Source: a virus
Length of the DNA: 31,652 bases
Reading direction: 5' to 3' (one strand)
Virus record (IMG/VR): IMGVR_UViG_3300030333_004222
Location: 1 to 31,652 of that record
The translations under genes were made by a program, and so were the position numbers. The notes below the pieces were generated by a model that had not been told where the DNA came from, did not search any database, and saw only the letters and a program-made list of their open reading frames with translations. Shown in pieces: positions 20,106 to 27,924 of the stretch (position 1 is the stretch's first letter; every line of letters begins with the position of its first letter).

Positions 20106-21028
20106 TGGTTACTTATCATACTTATGCAAACAATGACGAATTAAGGGACTATTTGGCAGGAACTTCTTATAGTTCTAATTGGACTGCTGACGCAGGGATT
20201 ATAACTAGAATACTAGAAGCTAGTTCAAAACGCATTGACTCATATGTAGGTATGATAAGTTTTGGGGCGAGAACCGATACTCGGTATTATGATATTGGTT
20301 CAGGAACTTTAAGGCATAGCCGTCAAACTATTGGGGCAGTAGATGTTGGCTACAATATAGGTCCATCTGCATCATTAAGAAATTCTGTGGTTTTAGATGA
20401 TTGGTTGATTAGTGCTACTACAGTAACAAGCTATAAAGCTACTGACAGAAGTGAATCTGAAACATTAACCGAAGGTTACAATAATGATTATTGGCTGTTG
20501 CCATATAACGAATCCCCAAAAACAGAAATTCAGCTAAATGAAGATACTGCAAAAAGTTTCCATGCAGGGCAACAAACTCTAGCAATAGCAGGAGAATGGG
20601 GCTATCAGGATACGTTATCCCCTGCAAAAACTACAACAGGTACAATAGCTACTACTACCGAAACAGCATTTGGTGTTAATGATGCTTCGGACTTGGCTGT
20701 ATCTCAAACAGTAAAAATTGGTAGTGAGCAAATGTACATTACAGGGATTAGTAGTAATACTTTAACTGTAATAAGGGGTGTAAATGGAACAACGGCAACT
20801 GCTCATAGTGCTAGCACTTCTGTATATGTATATGTGTACCCATCATTAGTGGTACAAGCAACTTTAGATTTGGCGAAACTTTATTATAGGGATAGAGATA
20901 TGGGGATAACCCAAACCTTAGGTACAGCAGAAATGCAGGTAACTAGGGCTAGTTCAGAAATGCGAAACGTCTTAAAAACACTAGATGTTTACAAAGCTAT
21001 TAGTCCTGAGAGTCAGGTGGTTTTTTAA
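20105..21028 (+). CDS. head-tail connector (gp6-like) with inserted beta domain
   Basis: The N-terminal 60 residues (ITRILEASSKRIDSYVG) and the C-terminal part (ATLDLAKLYYRDRDMGITQT) fit HK97 gp6-like adaptors, which form the ring below the portal. Between them, at about 185-245, is a small beta domain (IGSEQMYITGISSNTLTVIR, then GVNGTTATAHSAS) often seen in phage structural proteins and probably surface-exposed. The start is GTG at 20105, overlapping the preceding stop. At 307 residues it is far longer than HK97 gp6 (about 110). Confidence 0.7.
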   Translation: MVTYHTYANNDELRDYLAGTSYSSNWTADAGIITRILEASSKRIDSYVGMISFGARTDTRYYDIGSGTLRHSRQTIGAVDVGYNIGPSASLRNSVVLDDWLISATTVTSYKATDRSESETLTEGYNNDYWLLPYNESPKTEIQLNEDTAKSFHAGQQTLAIAGEWGYQDTLSPAKTTTGTIATTTETAFGVNDASDLAVSQTVKIGSEQMYITGISSNTLTVIRGVNGTTATAHSASTSVYVYVYPSLVVQATLDLAKLYYRDRDMGITQTLGTAEMQVTRASSEMRNVLKTLDVYKAISPESQVVF

Positions 21029-21429
21029 TGCAAACTTCTATTACCCCAAAATTTGAAGGTAACTTTTTTAATAATAGAGATGTTAAATTTGCTAAGGCGT
21101 TAAACGATTCTTTGTTAGACATAAGTCAAGTTGGTGCGAAAAGAGTAAAAGACCAACTTTATAGAGGTCATGGTTTACAAACAGGATATTTGAGAGCGTC
21201 TGTTCATGGGGGATTAGTAAAAAATTTTCACGCACAAATTGATGCAGGGCAATTAGAAAAAGGTAGAAATGTTGAATATGCTGATTGGGTTGAAGGGGTT
21301 TCTGTTAAAAACCAAGTTAGCAGATTTAAGGGATATAAAATGTTTTACAAAACATTCCAATATTTAAGAAGAGTGCCTAAAGAAGTTAAAGACATAATGG
21401 CATTCCATATAAGGAAAAATTTAAATTGA
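21028..21429 (+). CDS. HK97 gp10-like tail-completion protein
   Basis: The 133-residue product begins MQTSITPKF and has the VGAKRVKDQLYRGHGLQTGYLRASV region typical of gp10/HK97 tail-joining proteins, followed by ADWVEGV, a frequent edge-of-barrel motif in this family. It should help close the head-tail interface or the tail end. Start ATG 21028 overlaps the upstream stop by one base. The C-terminus (DIMAFHIRKNLN) overlaps the next gene's TTG. Confidence 0.7.
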   Translation: MQTSITPKFEGNFFNNRDVKFAKALNDSLLDISQVGAKRVKDQLYRGHGLQTGYLRASVHGGLVKNFHAQIDAGQLEKGRNVEYADWVEGVSVKNQVSRFKGYKMFYKTFQYLRRVPKEVKDIMAFHIRKNLN

Positions 21430-21860
21430 GTAGAAGTGGAGCAATAACAACCATAGACACATTGCTTTCAGGAGTGAGTGACCCTACTTTTAGGACTGTG
21501 TTCAGAGGTGAACCTATGAGTGTTCCTGAAACTCCCTCTGTAGCTTTTTGGTTTGCAGGCAGAGATGTGGACTTTACTACTTTTACAGATGTTAGTTCTT
21601 TAAACGAATTTACTATAAGAGCGTATTGGAGATTGCAAGCGTCTACAAATATTCGAGAAGACATAGAATTAGAATTGTGGAACGCATCAGTAAGTATTCC
21701 AACGGCATTAAGAGGAGACTCAAATTTGTCAGGGAATGTGACTGATATGACGATTGGTGCATCTACTACAGCTTTTACAGAAATAGGTGGGATAGCTTAC
21801 AGAACATTGGATATTCCTTTAACATTAATTAATTACAGCGAGGTGACAATTACCCCATGA
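21426..21860 (+). CDS. probable tail terminator protein
   Basis: The 144-residue product starts at TTG 21426 (MSRSGAITTID), overlapping the preceding stop. It has an early helix followed by strands (TPSVAFWFAGRDVD, FTIRAYWRLQ) and ends in RTLDIPLTLINYSEVTI. Size, position between the gp10-like gene and the tail-tube gene, and this alternating pattern fit tail terminators (lambda gpU-like), which cap the tail tube. The sequence alone is not diagnostic. Confidence 0.55.
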   Translation: MSRSGAITTIDTLLSGVSDPTFRTVFRGEPMSVPETPSVAFWFAGRDVDFTTFTDVSSLNEFTIRAYWRLQASTNIREDIELELWNASVSIPTALRGDSNLSGNVTDMTIGASTTAFTEIGGIAYRTLDIPLTLINYSEVTITP

Positions 21861-22585
21861 GTAAGAAAAACGGTTTAAATACAAGATTATATGTAATGGG
21901 TAGGGATTTATCAGGAGACGCTAACTCCCTTGATAGTATCGGTTACACCCAAGCTGAACTAGAAACTACAGCTTTGAATCAAGATGCCCCTAGCAGAATA
22001 GTAGGGTTAGTTGATGGAACTGTAACTGTTAATGGGTTCTTTGATAATGCGTCAGGAGCAATCCATGATGTTTTTTCAAGTAATAGTGGGAACTTGCCTA
22101 CAGCAGACCAAATAGTAACTATCCCTTTGGGTTCAGCAATCGGTGATGACGCTTTAGGGTTAGTTTCTAAAGAAGCTGAATACAATATAAGCAGGGCAAG
22201 TGGTTCAGCTATAGGGGTGACTGCATCTTTCGCATCAACCGAAGGTATAAAACCTGAGTTTGCAGAAATGCTTACTGCTTTTGACGATACTCATTCATCT
22301 GCAACTAATGGTACTGCCATAGATAATGGGGCTTCATCAGCAAATGGAGCATCAGGATATTGCCATTGGTTTGCCTTATCATCAGGCACAGTTGTTGTCA
22401 AAATACAACACTCAGCTGATAATGCATCATGGTCGGATTTAATTACTTTTACTAGTACAGGTACTTCAGGCGTTGATACTGCCGAAAGGGTTTCAGCTTC
22501 AGGTACTGTAAATAGATATGTGAGAGTTGCTACAACAGGAACTTTCTCAAATGCACAAATAGCCGTAGCTTTTGCAAGACTATAA
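21857..22585 (+). CDS. tail tube protein 1 with C-terminal beta domain
   Basis: Residues 1 to about 135 match the following gene's product: RIVGLVDGTVTVNGFFDNAS with AIHDVF, and EYNISRASGSAIGVTASF, both typical of the phage tail-tube fold. Residues about 140-242 form an added domain (HWFALSSGTVVVKIQHSADN, ASWSDLITF, VNRYVRVATTG) like the Ig/jelly-roll decorations that project from tail tubes. It may bind cell-surface glycans. ATGA overlap joins it to the preceding gene. Confidence 0.75.
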   Translation: MSKKNGLNTRLYVMGRDLSGDANSLDSIGYTQAELETTALNQDAPSRIVGLVDGTVTVNGFFDNASGAIHDVFSSNSGNLPTADQIVTIPLGSAIGDDALGLVSKEAEYNISRASGSAIGVTASFASTEGIKPEFAEMLTAFDDTHSSATNGTAIDNGASSANGASGYCHWFALSSGTVVVKIQHSADNASWSDLITFTSTGTSGVDTAERVSASGTVNRYVRVATTGTFSNAQIAVAFARL

Positions 22586-22597
22586 AGGAGGTCAAAC

Positions 22598-23014
22598 ATG
22601 GCAAAGCAATCAGGGTTAGGCGATTATTTAGCAGTAGATGATTCAGGTGGGTCTGCAAGAGACATTTCAGACAATGTTATTAGTCTTGAAATCGGTCAAC
22701 CTCAGAACCTCCTTGATGTCACTACATTAAGTAAATCAGCCATAGAGAGAATAATCGGTCTTAGAGACTGCACTATTTCCATTACAGGTGTTTTTGATTC
22801 TGCATCAAACAAAATACATGATGTGTTCAAAACTCCAACAGGAAGCAGGACAGTAACTTATTGTATCGGTGGTAACTCAGGTGGAAATCCCAAATTAGAA
22901 TTTGAAGCTAATGTTACCGAGTATAATATTTCAAGGGGAACAGATGGGTCTCTTGGAGTGACAGCAGGACTTAGCTTAAATAGTGGTACTGCTCCTTCTT
23001 GGTCAACAGTATAA
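22598..23014 (+). CDS. tail tube protein 2, paralogue without the C-terminal domain
   Basis: The 138-residue product shares RIIGLRDCTISITGVFDSAS with IHDVF and EYNISRGTDGSLGVTAG with the preceding tube protein, at matching positions, but ends at the core. AAAGGAGGT precedes its ATG, the strongest ribosome site nearby, so it is probably made in larger amounts. It is a likely major tube subunit, with protein 1 as a minor or decorated variant. The paralogy is visible in the sequence; the division of labour is inferred. Confidence 0.75.
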   Translation: MAKQSGLGDYLAVDDSGGSARDISDNVISLEIGQPQNLLDVTTLSKSAIERIIGLRDCTISITGVFDSASNKIHDVFKTPTGSRTVTYCIGGNSGGNPKLEFEANVTEYNISRGTDGSLGVTAGLSLNSGTAPSWSTV

Positions 23015-23023
23015 GGATAGAAA

Positions 23024-23350
23024 ATGGGATTTAAGTTAGAGCGAAGAACAGCAAAGATAACTTTTCCTGACAATCACGAGTATGCAGGTTTAGAAATGGA
23101 ATGTAAGTTAGATGTTGATTTACAAACATTTTTAGAAATACAGTCTATGGCTGAATCTGCAACTCCTGATGGTAACGCAGGAGTCTACACTAAATTCGGA
23201 GAAGACATTTTAGTCAATTGGAATTTAGAAGATGAAGATGGTACTCCTGTTAGTGCTTGCGGTTCAGGATTTTTGACCTTGCCTCCTAATGTGGCAGGGG
23301 CAATTATTACTGCTTGGACAGAAGAGTTAACTACTGTGGGGGAAGCCTAG
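23024..23350 (+). CDS. tail assembly chaperone, short form (lambda G-like)
   Basis: The 108-residue protein (MGFKLERRTAKITFPDNHEY) is acidic, follows the tail-tube genes and precedes the tape measure, the fixed position of the G/GT chaperones. It has no recognised sequence signature beyond that. It ends at TAG 23348-23350 right after a GGGGGAA string at 23338-23344, where a -1 slip would continue translation into the overlapping frame. AAGGATAGAAA precedes the ATG. Confidence 0.75.
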   Translation: MGFKLERRTAKITFPDNHEYAGLEMECKLDVDLQTFLEIQSMAESATPDGNAGVYTKFGEDILVNWNLEDEDGTPVSACGSGFLTLPPNVAGAIITAWTEELTTVGEA

Positions 23351-23592
23351 AGACTGACATCAATAGATGGTTGTCGGTCAAAGGCGGAACAGATAGAGAT
23401 GGTAACCCTATAGAAAAACCATTATTTTTGGCTCAAGCAGAATTAATAGACGGTTTGTGCCAAAGGTATGGACAGTTACCCTCTGCTATTTTAAAAGAAA
23501 ATGCATCAGTATTAAAAATGGTTCACGCTGTAATATTAGCTGATGATACGCAAGAACAAATAGAAAAACAGAAAGCACAGTTTAGGAGATAA
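23314..23592 (+). CDS. tail assembly chaperone, frameshift extension (lambda T-like)
   Basis: This frame, -1 relative to the short chaperone, has only a TTG near its start and no ribosome site, so it is most likely entered by ribosomal frameshifting. The fused protein would join at ...ELTTVG to GSLETDINRWLSV and run to 23592. The extension has a mixed helical character (AELIDGLCQRYGQLPSAILK) typical of T domains, which bind the tape measure. Confidence 0.7.
   Translation: MDRRVNYCGGSLETDINRWLSVKGGTDRDGNPIEKPLFLAQAELIDGLCQRYGQLPSAILKENASVLKMVHAVILADDTQEQIEKQKAQFRR
23338..23344 (+). promoter_or_regulatory. probable -1 programmed frameshift site
   Basis: The frame-0 codons are GTG GGG GAA GCC TAG at 23336-23350. 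A -1 slip on the P-site GGG within GGGGG re-pairs perfectly with GGG and continues as GGA AGC CTA. It is not the classical X-XXY-YYZ heptamer, since the A-site GAA would mismatch at GGA. Conserved gene layout supports it more than the string alone. Confidence 0.55.
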
Positions 23593-23597
23593 CCCTC

Positions 23598-25421
23598 ATG
23601 GCAGGGAATGTCGTTAACATAGCAGTTAAAACAACAGGGGCTCAAAGTACTGCAAAGTCATTTGACCAAATCGGTCAAAAAGCAAGGGGGATTGGGCTTG
23701 CTATGACTGCTATGGGAGCAGGAATAATGCTCCTTTCAAATAGAATAACAGAGGCAAACCGAAAGTTAGTCGCCCAAACAGGTGCCACAGGGGCTGAATT
23801 AGACGCTTTAACCGATTCCTTTAGGAAAGTGGCAGGAAATGTTCCCCAAGACATGAGAGAGGTGGCTGATGCCGTTGGTGCTGTTTCAACCAAATTAGGG
23901 TTAACAGGTACTGATTTAGAAAATACTACTCGAATGTTTTTAGATTTATCAAGAATTACAGGCATAGAATTAGAGCCTGTGTTAAGACAAGTTTCAGATT
24001 CTATGGGCGTATTTGGTGTTGCGTCAACTGAAACTAGAACTGTTATGGACAGTTTACTTAGGGCTTCCCAAGATTCAGGTGTAGGTATGGGCAGACTATC
24101 TCAGCGTATGCAAGAGTTTGGTCCCGTTATGAAAAACCTAAACATGAGTTTCAATGAATCACTTGGTTTTGTGAGTGCTATGGAAGGGGCAGGTATTAGT
24201 TTAAGTAGGGTTATGCCTGCATTAAACATGAGTATGAGAAGGCTAGCTGAATCAGGAGTTAGTGATGTTAGGGGTGCTTTAAATGACCAAATGATTGCAA
24301 TTAAAAATGCTGAAAATTCTACTGAAGCATTAAGGTTGGCTACCGAAGTCTTTGGGGCAGAAGGTGCTCAAAGAATGTCGTTGGCTATTAAAGAAGGAAT
24401 AATTCCTGAATTAAATAATATGAACGAAGTGCTAGAAGATTCAGATGGTGCTGTTGCCAACTTAACTGAGGGAACAGACACTTTGGGTGAGAGTCTAAAG
24501 GTAATGGCTAATAAATTACAAATTAGCCTTGCAGGATACAATGATTTATTGGAAGTTTTAGGTCCCGTAATAGCATTGGTCGGAACATTAGGCGTGTCTT
24601 TTTTGGCGATTGCAAAATTTGGTTCAATAGCATTAACTACTGTGAAAGCAGTTGCCGTTGGTGTTGGGGTAGCGATTGCGGCGATACTAGGTGCTCCTGC
24701 TTTATTGATTGCACTTGTTGTTGGAGCTGTACTCGCACTAGGGGTATTAATAGCCAACCATTTTGATAAATTTGTTGAAGGATTGAAAAATATTTGGGAA
24801 GACGGTTTTAAGAAGATGTGGGAACCTGCAAAAGAGTTCGCTTTGGGGCTTAAAGATATTTTTATGAATGTGACAGATTGGGATTGGGAGGGTATAAAAA
24901 AAGGTTTTGGGCGAATGCTGAGAGGTTTGGAGGGAATGCTTGAGCATTTTGTAGAAGGAATAGGAAGGATATTAATTGAATTTGCAAATATATTTTCTTA
25001 CTTTTTTTCTTTGTTACCTAATCCTATAAAAGAAGCATTTTATTCAGTAATGCGTTTCATTGTTGATGGGCTTAACTTCATAATAAGAGCAATAAATAAC
25101 GTGTTGGGCGTGTTAGGCAAATTGCCTGACAGGTTTGGCGGAGATTTTTTTAGAGGACTTGAAATGTCTGAAATACGGCAAAACTCTTTTAGGACTCATG
25201 AAGCAACAGGCAGAATGCTGACTGATGCTAATATTGCACAACAAGCAGGCGACTTTATGGGAACAGGTGCTATTATTAATAATGTAACAGTTGAGATGTA
25301 TGGCAACAATTACGGGTTTGATGATTTTGATGAAGTGGTTGCAACATCTGTTAATAGAGGTTTAAATAATGGTGGGTTTAATGGTTTTGCCCCTGCCACA
25401 GAATTTGATAGCGGAGCGTAA
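23598..25421 (+). CDS. tape measure protein
   Basis: The 607-residue product is helical at the N-terminus (AMTAMGAGIMLLSNRITEANRK) and resembles phage-minor-tail TMPs (TP901-type): DALTDSFRKVAGNV, VADAVGAVSTKLGLTGTDLENT. A hydrophobic region at about 320-395 has three likely membrane segments, which may help DNA entry. Using about 0.15 nm per residue, the tail would be near 90 nm. It is placed right after the chaperones and is small for a tape measure. AGGAGATAACC precedes the ATG. Confidence 0.85.
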   Translation: MAGNVVNIAVKTTGAQSTAKSFDQIGQKARGIGLAMTAMGAGIMLLSNRITEANRKLVAQTGATGAELDALTDSFRKVAGNVPQDMREVADAVGAVSTKLGLTGTDLENTTRMFLDLSRITGIELEPVLRQVSDSMGVFGVASTETRTVMDSLLRASQDSGVGMGRLSQRMQEFGPVMKNLNMSFNESLGFVSAMEGAGISLSRVMPALNMSMRRLAESGVSDVRGALNDQMIAIKNAENSTEALRLATEVFGAEGAQRMSLAIKEGIIPELNNMNEVLEDSDGAVANLTEGTDTLGESLKVMANKLQISLAGYNDLLEVLGPVIALVGTLGVSFLAIAKFGSIALTTVKAVAVGVGVAIAAILGAPALLIALVVGAVLALGVLIANHFDKFVEGLKNIWEDGFKKMWEPAKEFALGLKDIFMNVTDWDWEGIKKGFGRMLRGLEGMLEHFVEGIGRILIEFANIFSYFFSLLPNPIKEAFYSVMRFIVDGLNFIIRAINNVLGVLGKLPDRFGGDFFRGLEMSEIRQNSFRTHEATGRMLTDANIAQQAGDFMGTGAIINNVTVEMYGNNYGFDDFDEVVATSVNRGLNNGGFNGFAPATEFDSGA

Positions 25422-25423
25422 TT

Positions 25424-27505
25424 ATGGCAAATGAGTTTAAACATGGGTCAGTAGGAACTTCTTTAACTCAATCCGAATGGGAAGGAGTTGGAACTCATGT
25501 GCTTGATAGTCAAGCTACAGGAGATATTATTTATGCATCTTCTGCAACTCAATTAAGCCGATTAGCTAAAGGCACAGATGGGCAAGTATTAACTCTAGCG
25601 AGTGGTATCCCATCATGGGCAACCAATTCCCCAACTGTAAAAGCAGACGATATTGCTACAGGTGATGGGGCAGTTAATTTTGCTACTACAAGTGGCAACA
25701 TAACTATAGATGCACAAGCTAATGATGCTGATGTAATAATCAAAGTTGATGATGGTGGTTCAAGTGTAACTGCCGTAACATTTGATGGCTCAGAAGCAGG
25801 TAAAGCTACTTTTGTTAGTGATGTAAATGTTGGTGGAGAATTGCAAACTGCCAACATAGGTTACACAGACGGCGATAACTCAATGACCATTGCTGATGGA
25901 GGTAAGGTTACTTTCTCAGCAGGATTTGCAGTAGGTTCAGATGCTAGTGGCGATATTCTTTATTCAAATGGAACAAATTATGTCCGACTTGCTAAAGGTA
26001 GTGATGACCAAGTTTTGACCTTAGCTAGTGGAGTGCCTTCTTGGGCAACTCCTGCAAGTGGAGGAGGTTCAATTACTAGAACAGCATCAGGGGCTTTAGC
26101 TAACGGAGACATGGTTTCAATTAATACAAATGGAACAGTTTCAAAAGCAAATGTGGTTATTAGCACTTCAACTACAATTGGAACATCTGTCGAATTTGAA
26201 GACGGTCAAGCACATAATATTTCGTGTGCTTACGATAGTGCAAACAATAGAGTCATAGTTACTTATAGCGATAACGCCGATAATTATGTAGGCAAGGCTT
26301 GTGTTGGCACAATATCAGGAACAACCATTTCTTGGGGAACTCCTGTAACTTTTGACTCAAATCAATTTATATATTATACGAATGTTACTTATGATAGTAA
26401 TGCAGAAAAAGTAGCTATTGTGTGGAGAAGAGCATCAGGGTCAACAGGAGTATACTCTTGCGTAGGAACAGTAAGTGGCACTTCAATTAGTTTTGGGTCT
26501 ACTCAATCTGTTTTAAGTTCAGGCATACCAAGTTACATGACGGAACTATGTACTACATTTGATTCAAACTCAAACAAAATTGTTTTCTGTTATGGAAATT
26601 CTGATGGAGATGGGTCAGGTGTGGTTGGTACAATTAGCGGAACAAGTATTACATGGGGAAGCGAAACTGTTTTTGAAACTGGGTCAGCTAACTACCCTTC
26701 CGTTTGTTTTGATAGTAATTTAAACAAAGTTGTTGTTGCGTATAGAGATGAATCTGATGGCGATAAGGGCAAGGCTTGTGTGGGAACAGTAAGTGGTACT
26801 GGCATTTCATTTGGCACTCCAGTTGAATTTCATACCGACCAAATAGTTCGCAGTTCTTGTGCTTTTGACACTGCTAGCAACAAGGTAGTTATTGCATATA
26901 AAGCGTGGGACGGAAGCAGTGCGTATGATGGGAAAGCTATAGTCGGTACAGTAAGCGGAACTTCGATATCATTCGGAACAGGAGTTGTGTTTGAGGACGC
27001 AGAAATAGATTATAACGCTACGGCGTTTGATGTTGCATCAGGACAAATCGCAATTGCATATGAAGATACAGGCAACAGTCAATATGGAACAATAGTATTT
27101 GGAACTGTCTCAGGAACAGCGATTACTTTTAGTTCTGCTCAAGTTTTTGAAAGTGACAGAATTGACGTAGTTGGAATTTGTTATGACAGTACCTCCGAAA
27201 ATCTTGCAATTGTTTACGCTGATTATGGCGATAGTGAAGACGGTTACGGAATCGTAGTTGATAGAGTAGTTGTTACAAATACCCCTGATTGGATTGGAGT
27301 TGCTCAAGGGGCAATAAGTGATGGAGCGTCAGGAACTATTGATATTGTCGGTTCAGTAAATAGTGGGCAATCAGGTTTAACAGTCGGTTCTAGGTATTAC
27401 CTTAAAAATGATGCCACAATTACAACGACAGTAACCGCAGGCAGAGAAGTTGGGCGTGCCGTATCTGCTACAGAATTACTAATTACTCAAGGAAGTGTAA
27501 CTTGA
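25424..27505 (+). CDS. receptor-binding tail protein with seven-bladed beta-propeller repeats
   Basis: The 693-residue product has two related N-terminal units (SGDILYSNGTNYVRLAKG with VLTLASGVPSWAT, and an earlier copy at about 30-66 with ATGDIIYASS), then seven tandem repeats of about 50 residues. Each contains a D-S-x-x-N-K-hydrophobic strand and ends in VGTVSGTSISFG or a variant; a folding of seven such blades into a propeller is expected. The last 60 residues (SSGTIDIVGSVNSGQ, SRYYLKND) form another beta domain. Position after the tape measure suggests a tail fibre or spike. Ligand unknown. Confidence 0.75.
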   Translation: MANEFKHGSVGTSLTQSEWEGVGTHVLDSQATGDIIYASSATQLSRLAKGTDGQVLTLASGIPSWATNSPTVKADDIATGDGAVNFATTSGNITIDAQANDADVIIKVDDGGSSVTAVTFDGSEAGKATFVSDVNVGGELQTANIGYTDGDNSMTIADGGKVTFSAGFAVGSDASGDILYSNGTNYVRLAKGSDDQVLTLASGVPSWATPASGGGSITRTASGALANGDMVSINTNGTVSKANVVISTSTTIGTSVEFEDGQAHNISCAYDSANNRVIVTYSDNADNYVGKACVGTISGTTISWGTPVTFDSNQFIYYTNVTYDSNAEKVAIVWRRASGSTGVYSCVGTVSGTSISFGSTQSVLSSGIPSYMTELCTTFDSNSNKIVFCYGNSDGDGSGVVGTISGTSITWGSETVFETGSANYPSVCFDSNLNKVVVAYRDESDGDKGKACVGTVSGTGISFGTPVEFHTDQIVRSSCAFDTASNKVVIAYKAWDGSSAYDGKAIVGTVSGTSISFGTGVVFEDAEIDYNATAFDVASGQIAIAYEDTGNSQYGTIVFGTVSGTAITFSSAQVFESDRIDVVGICYDSTSENLAIVYADYGDSEDGYGIVVDRVVVTNTPDWIGVAQGAISDGASGTIDIVGSVNSGQSGLTVGSRYYLKNDATITTTVTAGREVGRAVSATELLITQGSVT
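26170..27275 (+). repeat. seven tandem blade-encoding repeats
   Basis: Repeats of roughly 150-165 bp encode the motif VGT(V/I)SGT-x-I(S/T)(F/W)G and DS-x-x-N-K-(V/I)-V-(I/V)-x-Y. Counting these gives seven: they end near VGTISGTTISWG, VGTVSGTSISFG, VGTISGTSITWG, VGTVSGTGISFG, VGTVSGTSISFG, FGTVSGTAITFS and, diverged, DRVVVTNTPDW. Protein repeats are more similar than DNA repeats, so expansion is not recent. Confidence 0.75.
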
Positions 27506-27747
27506 AAACTTTAACTAAAAACAATGTTTCCATATACAAACTTGAAGATACTAAGCCAGTTTTTATTGATGATTCTCAAGTAACTATTGGTTATCCTCCG
27601 ACAATAATTCTTGCAGATTGTAGTTCTGCAAATTGTAAACTTTACGAGGGAGTCACTTTCCCTGAAGATTGGGCTTCCCATAAATACACTTTTGATGGGA
27701 CAACTTGGGCAAACAACCCTGATTATATTGCTAGCCCACCATTATAG
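27502..27747 (+). CDS. small tail-associated hypothetical protein, 81 aa
   Basis: The product starts at TTG 27502 (overlapping the previous stop by 4 nt) as MKTLTKNNVSIYKLEDTKPVF, is beta-like, and has two close cysteines in LADCSSANCKLY. It ends WANNPDYIASPPL. Its neighbours are the propeller-type tail protein and a minor tail protein. The Asp-Gly-Thr-Thr-Trp turn (TFDGTTWANN) is frequent in phage tail accessory proteins, but no family is assigned. Confidence 0.6.
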   Translation: MKTLTKNNVSIYKLEDTKPVFIDDSQVTIGYPPTIILADCSSANCKLYEGVTFPEDWASHKYTFDGTTWANNPDYIASPPL

Positions 27748-27756
27748 GAGAAAAGA

Positions 27757-27924
27757 TTGGATACCAATATTACAGAAGCAGACATCACTAAACTTTGTGA
27801 AATCAACCCTTTGGCAAGTGAGCAATTAAGGCGAATCTGCGCTGAAAGGCAAAGAGATGAACTCATTGCTGAAGCACAATTAAAGGAAATAGATGGTAAC
27901 TCAAGCGTACAAAATCCTAGTTGA
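27757..27924 (+). CDS. small helical protein, 55 aa (TTG start)
   Basis: AGGAG (27746-27750) sits 6 nt before a TTG at 27757, opening MDTNITEADITKLCEINPLA and a charged helix with RRICAERQRDELIAEA. It ends VQNPS at TGA 27922-27924 and overlaps the next gene by 32 nt. Good ribosome site and position in a tight operon support it, despite its short length. This layout recalls small proteins between fibre genes in other phages. Function unknown. Confidence 0.6.
   Translation: MDTNITEADITKLCEINPLASEQLRRICAERQRDELIAEAQLKEIDGNSSVQNPS

Noticed and set aside
24368-24757. Minus-strand frame of 129 codons in the tape measure gene
   Set aside because: Alanine/threonine-rich shadow of hydrophobic codons on the plus strand; no ribosome site.
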